Shown here one piece after another: positions 11,714 to 22,047 of a stretch of 64,000 nucleotides of DNA. The notes under the pieces were generated by a model, which made no database searches, was not told the DNA's origin, and saw only the letters and a program-made list of their open reading frames with translations. Each line of letters starts with the position of its first letter. The first letter of the stretch is position 1. The translations under genes were made by a program, and so were the position numbers. The stretch lies in NCBI GenBank assembly GCA_022496205.1, contig WTXD01000055.1, positions 62,001-126,000 of the forward strand. The letters are read 5' to 3'. Source of the stretch: Gloeopeniophorella convolvens. Its lineage: Eukaryota > Basidiomycota > Agaricomycetes > Russulales.

Positions 11714-12985
11714 ATGTCAAAATGGAGCAGTCAGAGCCACGCTGCCACCTCACTACCAAACCTCCCATCCGAGCTTTGGCTCTGCATTTTCGACCTCGCA
11801 ACGGATGTATCGGGGCTATACGATGTGGAAATGCCCGATCCGTACGATGAACCCCTCGCCGCGCATACACTTCTCTTTGGCCCAGCAGAAGAAAATCGCG
11901 CAATTCGGAAAGCTTGCGCCGTCAAGCGGTCGCTGGTGCTGGTATGCAAGCGGTGGCGCGTGCTTGCAACACCCTTGCTCTACCAGACACTCCACATCGG
12001 ACGTCTGCACAGTCTTTCTTCTCTCAGCAGCACGCTGCGGTCGTCAAAGCACGAACACAGAACGGATGGTCTCGGATCTCACGCACGCCGTGTCGATCTG
12101 GCTTTCCGGAGTCCAGGAGAGGAGGGCGTGGAAGGTTTTGTCACCAACGATCTCGAGCAAGACTTGTGCGACATCATATCCTGCATCCCGAACCTCCAAA
12201 TCTTCGTCATTGGCGTCTCGCGGCAGAGGACCCCGAACTGGCCAATGACCATCCCTGGGCGCGTCCTCCCATGCCTCGGAAAGACGTGCGGGAGGTCGTT
12301 GCGCAGCATCGCATGGCGCGACAACTACGGGTTCTCCCCAACAGACGAAGACCTGCGCGCGCTGCTGCTTCAAGCACCGAACCTACGCACGCTCGCCGGC
12401 GCGGACATCCCACTCGATTCCGGCGCGGCACACGCAGTAACGTACGCGGAGTTCTACTTCCCTTCACGCACACATCCCGCAACACAGGCACCGGCATGCC
12501 CGCACCTGCACCACGCCCTGCTGTCCTCGTCCGAGCGGCTGCCCGAGGGCGCGCCGCTCGCGTCCGCCACAGCGCTGCTCGCCGCGGCGCCGGGCCTGCG
12601 CACGGTGTGCCTGTACGAGCTGACGACCGACTCGCTCGTGAGCGCGCTGCACGCGGCGGGTGTGCGGCGCATCGTCCTGCGCTACCGCGGCTGGACAATG
12701 TTCCGCCAGGAACTGCAGGTGCATTCCGGCGTGACGCACCTCGGCGTCGCGATCGAGCAGGCGCAAGCGCCCGCACGTATGTACGCACGCTTCTTCGCGT
12801 GGCTTGCGGAGCATGTGGAGAAACTACCGAGACTGCAGGTCGTGCGGTTGCTTAACCCACACGGCGCACGGGACTTGTCGAAGCATGTCGGGCGCCTCAG
12901 AGCGGGATTGGTGTGGATGGAGGCGCGGAAGATCCGCTTCGAGGACCCGCACGGGGAGCTTATGCGACCCCGGTGGACGACGTGA
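11714..12985 (+). CDS. F-box protein 2
   Basis: Intronless, 423 residues, paralogue of the F-box gene at 6541. The F-box starts near residue 15 (LPNLPSELWLCIFDLATD) and continues through LVLVCKRWRVLATPLLYQ (about 75-92). The C-terminal half is Leu-rich (LLQAPNLRTLAGAD, GLRTVCLYELTT, LPRLQVVRLLNPHG) and fits a substrate-binding region of an SCF adaptor. From about 12350 on, third codon positions are almost all G or C, which produces many long antisense shadow frames; the first paralogue lacks this bias. An ATG at 11714 fits the paralogue's short N-terminus. An upstream ATG at 11634 lies in another frame and was rejected. Confidence 0.85.
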   Translation: MSKWSSQSHAATSLPNLPSELWLCIFDLATDVSGLYDVEMPDPYDEPLAAHTLLFGPAEENRAIRKACAVKRSLVLVCKRWRVLATPLLYQTLHIGRLHSLSSLSSTLRSSKHEHRTDGLGSHARRVDLAFRSPGEEGVEGFVTNDLEQDLCDIISCIPNLQIFVIGVSRQRTPNWPMTIPGRVLPCLGKTCGRSLRSIAWRDNYGFSPTDEDLRALLLQAPNLRTLAGADIPLDSGAAHAVTYAEFYFPSRTHPATQAPACPHLHHALLSSSERLPEGAPLASATALLAAAPGLRTVCLYELTTDSLVSALHAAGVRRIVLRYRGWTMFRQELQVHSGVTHLGVAIEQAQAPARMYARFFAWLAEHVEKLPRLQVVRLLNPHGARDLSKHVGRLRAGLVWMEARKIRFEDPHGELMRPRWTT

Positions 12986-13263
12986 TGCTGTAGCCTCCAT
13001 GAGCTTCAACACTATTGATAGTCTGCCTGGTCGGTGACTTTCACTTCGTCCCCATTGCAATATAATATCAACGCTCGGTATGCATTTCCGATCCGCGATC
13101 ATGGTTTACAGAACATCAAAATTGATAAGAGCGATAGATAGAAACCGTATCAAACGTGGCGTGCAGTCCGTGAAGACTTCTAAGAATACAACGATAGCGG
13201 ACTTCTACTTACTACAGTCGATTGTTCCTCGGACTTCGGCAAATTCAGTACTTAGGCCATCTT

Positions 13264-14778
13264 TTACTCGAAGTTCAGGACCACACGACCGACAACTTTG
13301 CCCTGTTCCATCCCTTCATAAACACTGCGGAAAGATATCGATCAGCGACTCGAGACACTGATGGACTGTGGGAAATACATACTCGGACAGAGCTGAGAGA
13401 GGCTTGAGCTCGTAGTGGCACTTGATACGGCCCATTGCTGCGATGTCCAGCGCCTCGCGCGCATCTTGCCGGTTGCTGAGGGCCGCATGAGCGAACACAA
13501 TTTCGATGGTGCATGCGAATCACTCACCCGACGTAGGAACCGTAGATGCTGATGCTCTTCACGACTGTCCAGAAGATGGGTGCACCGATTTGTGCCTTTG
13601 CGGGGAGGCCGACGACCATGAGCGAACCGCCAGGCCTGAGATAGTCGATCGCCTGCTCATATGCAGAGCTCTAAACGTCGGGAAGAGTGTTAGCGCGTGG
13701 TGTCTATAAATAATCGCGCAGTGTGGGCTTACGCTGGCAGCAGACACGAGTGCGGCGTGCGGGCCGTCGCCGCCGGTGGCGTCCTTGATGTCCTGGACCA
13801 GGTCTTTCGTCTCGCGGAAGTCCACCCATTTCTCCGCACCGAGTTTGAGGCAGAGTGCCTTCTTTTCCGGTCCGGTGTCTGAGAAGCTGGGATTAGAGGG
13901 GGTGAAGAAGCAAGAAGTTGCATGACATACCTACTGCCACCACCCGAAGACCGAAAGCATGAGCAGCATATTGAACGGCTGAAGAGATGTGTCGTTGAGC
14001 GCCAGCATCTACTTGTATCTACGCAGGCAGCGTACCGAGATGTCCCAGTCCTCCACCGGCACCGGGAAGGACGACCCAGTCGCCTGGCTTGGTGTTGCTG
14101 TATTTCAATGCACGATATACAGTGACGCCCTGCACGTGACCGTCAGCACGAACATGAATGCAAACACTATGGTACGTACTGCGCAGAGGAAAGAAGCAGC
14201 CTCGGCGCTATCGAGCTTTTCGGGGATGGGCGTAACATGAGAGACATAAGAGACCTGCTCGCATCGATTACTAGACTGCGGAGCGAGACCCGAAGCAAAG
14301 CTACGCACCACGTATTGAGAAAAGGTTCCATCAACGGTGTATCCACTGAGCTTCGCCTTCGCGCAACCTGCAAGTGACCTGCACGTGAGGATATGACGCG
14401 CATGTGAACATATGGTTGCGTACTCTGCTCCAAGCCTTTTCGGCATTGCTCGCACTCGAGACAGGAGTCGGCAAGCCACTTGACTCCAACGCGGTCGCCG
14501 ATCTTGACTGGCGAGCTGACAGTGTGTGCACCGATGGCGACGATCTCTCCAACGCCTTCGTGGCCACCGATAAGCGGGCGCTTGGTCGGGATTGGCCAAT
14601 CGCCCTTGCGGGCGTGGAGGTCCGTGTGGCATACGCCGGTGAAGGCCATCTTGATGAGGCACTCGCCGGGTGCGAGCTCATCTGGCTGCTTGACGGGGTG
14701 GTCGTCCTTGACGTGGATCGGCTGGTCGGGTGCTTCGACGACGGCAGCCTTCTGGACCCTTGGGATGTTTTGAGACAT
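13264..14778 (-). CDS. Zinc-dependent alcohol dehydrogenase (ADH1-like)
   Basis: Medium-chain NAD(P)-dependent alcohol dehydrogenase, which interconverts alcohols and aldehydes, probably in the cytosol. Eight exons give about 345 residues. Exon 1 (from MSQNIPRVQKAAVV) has the catalytic-zinc Cys and the relay motif GVCHTDLHARKGDWP, the zinc His in GGHEGVG and the structural-zinc cysteines CLECEQC; the fourth Cys follows the first intron (SCAKAKLSG). Later exons read HVTPIPEKLDSAEAASFLCA, GDWVVLPGAGGGLGHL (Rossmann fold glycines), GLRVVAVDTGPEKK, LRPGGSLMVVGLPA and the end VYEGMEQGKVVGRVVLNFE. All eight junctions keep frame. Length and motif order match fungal ADH1-type tetrameric enzymes; no signal peptide or mitochondrial presequence is seen. 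Substrate cannot be told from sequence. Confidence 0.92.
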
Positions 14779-14844
14779 TGCGATTGCTTGTGGGGTAAGA
14801 TAGGGGAGTAGCTGTTCGCTATGGATAGGAGCAAAACGGCTCTT

Positions 14845-14854
14845 GCATTTATAC
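14845..14854 (-). promoter_or_regulatory. TATA-like box of the alcohol dehydrogenase gene
   Basis: On the minus strand the sequence gtataaatgc lies about 70 nt upstream of the ATG at 14778, a usual place for a fungal TATA box. Confidence 0.45.
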
Positions 14855-17083
14855 TTGCGACGATATGGAGGCGCGTCCGTATGGTACTCCGACGGGCCGC
14901 GAACCTGCCTGGATTGCGAGTCCGCGTTGCTCGACCGGGTCCCGCGAGCCCGCAGCACCTCCCGTTCCGACGCCACAGGGGAGGACATGCGTCACATGAC
15001 CCTGCTGGCAGGGTCGCGTCGTGCCCAGAACCGCAATCGGCGCGTCTCGTCCCAGCTCAGAGGCCCACTTCCAGGCCGTAGAACGACGTCCTCGACCCCT
15101 CATGCCTACGTGATTGCTGATAGCAGTTTGTGCACAGCAGTAATCGGTCTGAAAATGATGTCGGAGAAGGGGATGGGACGAGGGATAATCGATAATCAAA
15201 AGGTAATTTGATCAGGTCAAGTCTTCGCAGCATGACCACGGGACCCTGGCAACTCGCCAGAAGTTGGAGAGGTGTTGGGGGATAAAACGAAATAGAGGTC
15301 GGGGTCCAGAATTGGGTCTGGCCCTATGACTGGACGGCCAATGAGAAGAGAGCTGGTCATCGAATGGTAGCATACCTCGTTGTCTAGTCGCGCCCGTTGC
15401 CCGTCATGCATGGCGGATGCAAGCCCGCTCGCTCTACACCGTGCCGCGCTGGAGTGTCGGAGCATACCCATCCTCCGTTGCTGACTTTGCGGAAGACAGT
15501 CGTTCCCTGATGGATAAAGTCGGGACAGCGTGTCCGTCCGGAAAATGCCGGAACCACGCGGAAGCATTGGCTCGGGGAACGTGGTGACGGACCGTGACCG
15601 TGACGCGGACGCAGGTTGCCTTGAACCTGCAGCGCAACGGCCGGCTCAGGGAGGCTGAGAGCTGCAGGACGCGTCCACGAAGCTCGATGCTGCATGGACA
15701 GGCGGTGCTTCCCTACTATCACCCCGTGAACCACGTTCTCCATCTTGACGGTCGACACGAGACCCGCGCGGCAATCTGGAATTACTTCCAAGTTACCCCG
15801 TCTCCCCTTGTATCGTTCGCTGATTCTCCCAATCTCAAAGCTATCTTTCTTCCACCGTGTCAAGTACACTTCGAATACGTCGCTTCGTGTGCCTCCGATG
15901 GATCCGAACACCCTCTGCTCATAAGCCCTCGCTTCTCGAGGGTAACAGCGGCTGTCTTTGTCTCTACATCCAGTAACTCGGCTATGCTACTGACCGACAT
16001 CGTAGCATCTCCCACCCTCTCGCAATCTCCATGTGGGTTCAAGTGCAAAAGTATCTCCGTACGTTGCGCTGGGTTGATGGATGCGCCTGAACTTCTCGGA
16101 GTTTGCGGCGGAGTCTTTGGGACCTTCGTTCCCATCTGCTTTGCAGCCCAAGTTGTGGATCGGACTCAGGCCCTCTATTGGCGTCCAGAAAAGAAGGTGT
16201 GAGCCGGTACATTCTCACCCCTCCTTTTCCATTCACTAAGCCAGGGTTTGCACCCAGTCGGGCCCCAGTCTTATCGTCACCCTACCCGGATTTCGGAGAG
16301 CTTGACTCGGCCACCGACTTAAATAAAGATCGTCTCTTTATCAATCAAATGTTTGGTATTACATCACTTCCCCTCGCTCGCACCTGTGTGTCTGAGGAGC
16401 TATTCTGAGGGCGTCAGTGCTAATTGGGGCGTTCCGGTAAGCGCCTGAGCCGACTATCCGAGAACCCTTGTGTTGATGATTCGTCTCACCCCTCATCGCA
16501 AAATCCTGTTCAAATCTCGTTATGCATGCCTCACAGAAACTCAGCGACGATGAAAATAGCACTTCCCGGAGGCGTCCAGCCGGCTATATTGGCCAGGTGC
16601 ACTAGAGGCTGTAGCTAGCCTCAATTCAAAGCCGACGTCCCCATCCTAGAAGAAGCACCATTCTGAAGAGTACATGGCTAGTGATCACCGTGGCAGGCTT
16701 CTTGCTATATTCACCACTTCGTGCCCAAGGACCTGACACGTGTCCAGCTTCTTTTCCAAACAATTCAACGAAATCTGCTAAAGCAGAAGCCCGAAAGGCG
16801 CTTGTCTAGCGCTGCCTCTCCCGCGCCCACCGTGCAACATGCCCGTGCCTCAATCCGGTTCCTGCATCTCATGGATCGTCGCAGGCCGCCGCCCCTTCTG
16901 ATTGCGCCTTGAGTTGTGCGGCCGTTGTACGGGTTTTCATTTCTGCAAATACGCCGCCTTCTACGTGGAGAAATTCGGGTGCAGAGCCATGGAGGGCCTG
17001 GGTATTTAGACTGCGCATCGTGGTCATGGCGCTGCTTCCCCAAGGACGGCGAAAGCCTGTCGAGACACGACTCTACGCAGGGT

Positions 17084-19040
17084 ATGGCTCTGGCCGATCT
17101 CAAGCTCGGAGCGCACGATGCAGAGCAGCTGTAATTCGCATTTATGCCCCCATCTGTCTCCCTTACTGATATACGCCTGCTTCAGAAACATTAATGCCAT
17201 CCTCACGCTCTTTCCTGTAGGTAAGTTCTTCTATACTCCGTGTTGGCAAGCAGATCGATGAACTGATGCATGATCGCCAGCAATATTATACTACGACTAC
17301 CTTCTTACTATATCCCGTGAGATCTGTTTCGTCTGGCCTCCGGTCAATAAGCTCGGATGGGTTACAACTATATATTTCCTCAATCGCTACCTTTCTATGC
17401 TCGGTCACGCACCAGTCGTGTTCTCTTATTTTATCAAGGGAAATCTTGAGGTACGCCACCTCCGACGTATCTACCATCAGCTCAGAGAATTCATTTCATG
17501 TTTCTCTAGTTGTACGTGGCATATATGTCTCTGCGGAGCCGACAATGGCTGATCAGCCCCAGCTGCCAATTTCTTCACACGTACCACGAGATTCTTGAAT
17601 TCGTGTTGCAAGTGCTTGGCGGCGGTGTGTTCTTCGTACCTCCATCATAGCCCGCGCGTTGTTGATCCAGGGTATGGCTTTCAGTGCTCTGCATTATCCG
17701 CGTACATGCACTTTACGGAAGGAGTCGTCGCGTCCTGATGTTCTTGCTTTCGCTTAGTATAGTCGCGATTATCATCGGATGCGTACGTCCTCCCTGTTCG
17801 CCTCAATGGTGCGCACAAGGGAGCATCTGACCCTGCCTTCGTCCAGTGGGCAATTTTCACCGACCGCAACTCCGACGTAGAATCCATCGAGGTGATATCT
17901 AACATCCCAGGGTGCAATCAATATGTCACGACAGCGGGGTACGTAGGATAACTCAAGCAATCTTCCGGGATATCGGACTGACGGCCCTCTCTAGAGGTCG
18001 ACGTAAGTAGAACCCCTAATTGCACGAGACGATTGTAATGTGTGAGGGTAGATCCTGCACTTGCATGGACAGGCGTGTTGGCGTTTGATTGCGTTGTTTT
18101 CGCCCTCACTTTGTACAAGGCATTCACAATGGGCAGACTTGGAGACGGAGACATACCGTATATCCTTGACGTCTTCGTACGGGATGGTGAGTCGGACTGC
18201 CGCCCTGTCAGCGACACAGGCTCACGCATCATCATAGGGGCGATGTATTTTTCGTGAGTAGACTCATGTCCAGGATCCTCTCTGCAACTCTGACCAAGGA
18301 ATAGTGTGCTTTGCTTTGTGAATCTAGCGAACATCTTAATTCTTCGAGTACGTCAAATTTACGTGTACCTGCTCAATCGCTCATACGTGCCTTTCCTACC
18401 AGTTCGCCCCGGTCCGTCTATCACTCCTAGTCAACGAGAGCTTTCTGGCTGCTCACCTCTCGAACCAAATGCTAGCCGCTCCTTCGGAATTCAGCAGGAA
18501 CACTCACCAACGTGTCTGTTTCTCTCCAATGTTGTTACGTCACCATGCTGACACATCGTCTCCCCAGGCTCTCATCGGTCCTGGTATCCCGTCTCTTGCT
18601 CAACCTCCGCGCGGAGAACGCCACTGCATTGGGTTACTCAAGCGGGGGGGACATGGAGTCGTCTCTCGCGTTCGAGGCGGCTTCTCCCGCCGCGCGCGCT
18701 CCGACATCGACACTTGGCACCACTGCTACGGTAGGCTTTTCGGACGACACTGCGCGGGACAGCATGAAAAACGACGCCAGAGTAGGTAAGCACGCCCAAA
18801 TAATATCGCTCGCCTGAGCTTCAGAATGACGAAAGTGACTATGCGGGGGCATTAATTGACACCCCAGATATCAGTGTGACCGAACACGGGGAAAACGACG
18901 CGAAGCAAGGGATCGCGCGAGTTGGAGAAACGTCGCACCCGTGCTTTGGCGCAGTTGCGGGCTGTAATTCATCCACGGATGGTAAAGATGGACTCACCAG
19001 AGACGGTATAGATGTACACGCTGTAATCTACGAGGTATAA
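17084..19040 (+). CDS. DUF6533 membrane protein, copy D
   Basis: Exons: 17084-17130, 17186-17220, 17281-17450, 17510-17511, 17563-17624, 17685-17782, 17847-17938, 17995-18002, 18052-18186, 18238-18253, 18305-18347, 18403-18411, 18476-18513, 18568-18781, and probably 18825-19040. Start MALADLKLGAHDAEQL. Key pieces: ILYYDYLLTISREI, WPPVNKLGW, LCIIRVHALYGRSRRVL, IPGCNQYVTTAGG, LAWTGVLAFDCVVF, FVNLANILILR, FAP (9-nt exon) and VSRLLLNLRAEN. Lengths of exons 2, 3, 5, 6, 7, 10, 11, 12 and 13 equal those of copy A. The final exon (NDESDYAGALIDTP to HAVIYEV) is supported because the same frame is open in copy E with indels of 9, 9 and 3 nt. Its donor (gtaggt) is weak; if the neighbouring gtaagc is used, translation stops one codon later. 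Function unknown. Confidence 0.78.
17510..17511 (+). other. 2-nt micro-exon of DUF6533 copy D
   Basis: TT sits between ctctag and gtacgt; with the following C it makes TTC (Phe) before Cys-Gln. The duplicated copy E keeps the same bases at 22477-22478. Confidence 0.75.
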
Positions 19041-19571
19041 TACCCCCAGATGCTGATGAGTACTGCTCGGTGAGCTCGTTTATTTGCACACTGGCACACG
19101 ACAATCTGGCTTCCATGAGATCTCAGCGCAGGAGGTGTGCCGGCGTCCTTAGTGGAGAAGTGGGGTGACACTACATAACCCAGAGCGCGCAAGACCAATA
19201 CTTACACTGTACCCCATGGATGCGGAAATTTGCCAAGTAGGGTGATGATATCGACAGCCCTGGCTAGACTGGCGGTTCAAGGGATAATCGATAATCAAAG
19301 GTAATTTGATTAGGTCAAGCCTTCGTAGCATGACCACGGGACCCTGGCAACTCACCAGAAGTCGGAGGTGGTTGGAGAAGAAAACGAAATAGAGGTCGGG
19401 GTCTGGAATTAAGTCTGGCCCTAGTATGCTAGTGGATGGCCAATGAGAAGGGAGCTGGTCACCGAATGGTAGCATACATACCGTCGTCTGGTCGCGCCCG
19501 TTGACCCCGTCGTGTATGGCGGGCGCAAGCCCGCTCGCCCTACGCCGTTCCGCGCTGGAGTCGGAGCATAC

Positions 19572-20401
19572 CTACACGGCCAAGTGCCAGAACCGTCCTG
19601 AGGTTGCTTTTTGCGAAAGTCACCGCGTTTTGGGCGATATTGAGATCTGGGGGGTGATTTACGCTAGCCGAAGGTTGCAGCACGGTGAGATTCAGTTTGA
19701 ATGACGGTACGGCCACAGGTTGAATAAGCGGGTCGAGCACGGGTTCGCATGCCACCGGCGCTGGCACTGGCTCAACGAACCCCGAGGACAGCATGAAAAG
19801 CATCCTCAGGATGGTTTGGGTCGCTTAGACGGAAAAGGAAACGGCCCCTGCCCGGCATCAGCGGCATATCATCGGACTGCCAAAGTGAATTACACATCGT
19901 TGCGGCTGGCCCAAAATTCGTCTGCAAGTCGCGTTGCTCGTCTCTTCAACTTGAACTTGAACTCCAAGTTCCACCCACTCTCGTGTGCCGCCCTTGCTCT
20001 CATGTATTAAGATGATTAGGTTTACTGTATGCTCCACCTGTAGTACTATTGTATAGCATAGTAGTCACTTCTCCTGTACATTTACTTAGTTCCAAGGTAT
20101 TAGTTGTGAATGCAAGGCCCCGTTTTCAACATTCTGATTGTGCGAAAGCCCCCGGTGGTCTCCCCAATGGAAAGTGGGCTGAGACAGGCGACGGATATGA
20201 ATGACTAAGCTCTCGGCTAGCCTCGCGTCCTGATTACAGCCTGCAACGCAACCTCAGGTTGGACTGAGAGCATCCTGAGGATCAACCTCGGCTATCCTGG
20301 CGCATCGTGTGCGAAAATAACCTCGTTTTGTTGCTACAGCCATCCTCTGTCATACGTCTCCCAGGCCAACCTCAGGATGCTCCCATCACTTGGCCGTGTA
20401 G
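19572..20401. mobile_element. Non-autonomous DNA transposon with terminal inverted repeats
   Basis: The 830-bp insertion begins ctacacggccaagtg and ends cacttggccgtgtag, a perfect 15-bp inverted repeat. The match resumes inside as cctgaggttg on the left and caacctcagg on the right. Subterminal copies of cctcagg/cctgagg recur near 19803, 20252, 20275 and 20370. No open frame with transposase motifs is present, so mobility would depend on an enzyme coded elsewhere. A target-site duplication is not obvious: unit 1 reads catacccatcctccg at the empty site. The superfamily cannot be assigned. Confidence 0.75.
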
Positions 20402-22047
20402 CCTCCGTTGCTGACTTTGCGGAAGACAGTCGTTCCGCGTTGGATACGTAAGGTCGGAACAGCGCGTCCGTCCGGAAGATGCCGGGGCCACACGGAAGCA
20501 TTGGCTCGGGAAACGCGGTGACCCGGACGCGGGCTGCCAACAGCGCAACGGGCTGAGGGCTGCATGACTCGGATGCGTCCCCGAACCTCGATGCTGCGTT
20601 GATGGGCAGTACTTCCCAGACATTGCCCTCCGCATGCCCCGTGAACTGCATTGACGGTCGACACGAGACCCGCGCGGCGATCTGGAACTTCCTTACCCCG
20701 TCTTCCATTGTACCGTTCGCTGTCGCTGGTTCTCTTGATATCAAGCCATCTTCCTTCCACCGCACCAAGTGCACCTCGAAAACTCGCTCCGTGTGCCTCC
20801 GATAGATCCGAACGCCTTCTGCTCATAAGCCCTCGCTTCTCGAGGGCAACAACGGGTAACAGTGGCTGTTTTTGCCTCTCTACCCAGTAACCCGGCTACA
20901 TTACTGACCGACATCGTAGCATATCCCACCCCTCGCAATCTCCTCGCGGAATCCAGTGCAAAGGTGTCCCCGTACGTTACGCTGGGTTGACGGGTGTGCC
21001 TGAACTTTTCGGAAGTTCGCGACGGAGCCTTTGGAACCATCGTTCCCATCTACTTCTCAACCCAAGTTGTGGATTGGACTCGGGACCCTCTATTGGCATC
21101 CCGGAAAAGGGGACGTGAGCTGGTGCAATCTTACCCTTCCTTTTCCATTCACTATGCCAGCCGGGTTTGCACCCAGTCGGGCCCCAGCCTTACTATCACC
21201 CTACACGGATTTCGGAGAGCCTGGCTCGGCCACCCACTGGAATAACGATAGCCTCTTTGTCAATCAGATATCCGGTGGCACACCACCTGCCCTCGCTCAC
21301 ACATGTGTCTGGGAGTGCGTCAGCGTTAATTGGCACGTTCCGGTAAGCGTCGGCCCTCTAAGCCGACTATCCGAGAACCCTAGTGCTGATGATTCACCTC
21401 ACCCCTCATCACAAAATCCTATTTAAATCCTGTCATGTATGCCCCACGGAAACCCAGCGACGATGGAAGCAACGCTTCCTGGAGGCGTCCGGCCGGCCAT
21501 ATTGGCCGGATGCGCTAGAGGCTGTAGCTAGCCTCATTAAAGCCGACATCTCCATCCCAGAAGAAGCTCCATCTCTGAAGAGTACAGGACTAGTGATCAC
21601 CGTGGTATGCTTCTTGCTATATTCGCCACAGTTTGCGCCCAAGAACCTAACACATGTCCAGCTTCTTTTCCGAACAATTCAATGAGAATCTGCTAGAGTA
21701 GAAGCCCGAAAGGCGATGTCCCCTTGTCCAGCGCTGCCTCCCCCGCGCCCGCCGTGTAGCATGCCCGTATCTCGCCTTCCGACATACTTTGCTATGCTCT
21801 ATGCTTCCGCGCTTTCCGAGTCCTGCATCTCGCAGATCGTCACAGGCAGCGCCTTCTGATTGCGCTTCGGGTCGTGCGGCTGTTATACGGTTCTCGGATT
21901 TAATTTTGGCATATGCGCCGCCTTCTGCGTGGAGAAATCCGGGTGCAGAACCACGGAGAGCCTGGGTATTTAGGCTACGCCTCAGAGGCATGGTGCTGCT
22001 TTTCCAAGGACGGCGAAAGCCTGTCGAGACACGACCCCACGCAGCCC

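Larger units (their letters stand above)
15177..19268 (+). repeat. Tandem duplication, unit 1 (about 4.1 kb)
   Basis: The unit starts at gggataatcgataatc and ends at ccctggctagactg. It is followed directly by a second copy with the same start, and that copy ends at ccctggctggactg near 24253. Both carry about 1.9 kb of upstream sequence and one DUF6533 gene. In a 131-bp stretch of exon 3 about 10 positions differ (roughly 92% identity), more than half of them silent. The upstream 1.9 kb is more diverged, with frameshifting indels, so it is probably non-coding. Confidence 0.85.

Noticed and set aside
11914..13102. Long antisense and alternative-frame open frames over F-box 2 (for example 313 codons at 11914-12855)
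   Set aside because: They arise from the extreme GC3 of the real gene and carry Arg/Ala/Pro-rich sequence without motifs.
15384..15911. 175-codon minus-strand frame in duplication unit 1 and its counterpart at 20334-20826
   Set aside because: The frame is not kept between the two units; indels shift it, so coding is unlikely.
17563..17624. Reading the DUF6533 exon-4 region as one longer exon (LYVAYMSLRSRQW in copy D)
   Set aside because: The frame is open in copy D, but copy F meets a stop there, while the 2-nt exon solution works in all six.
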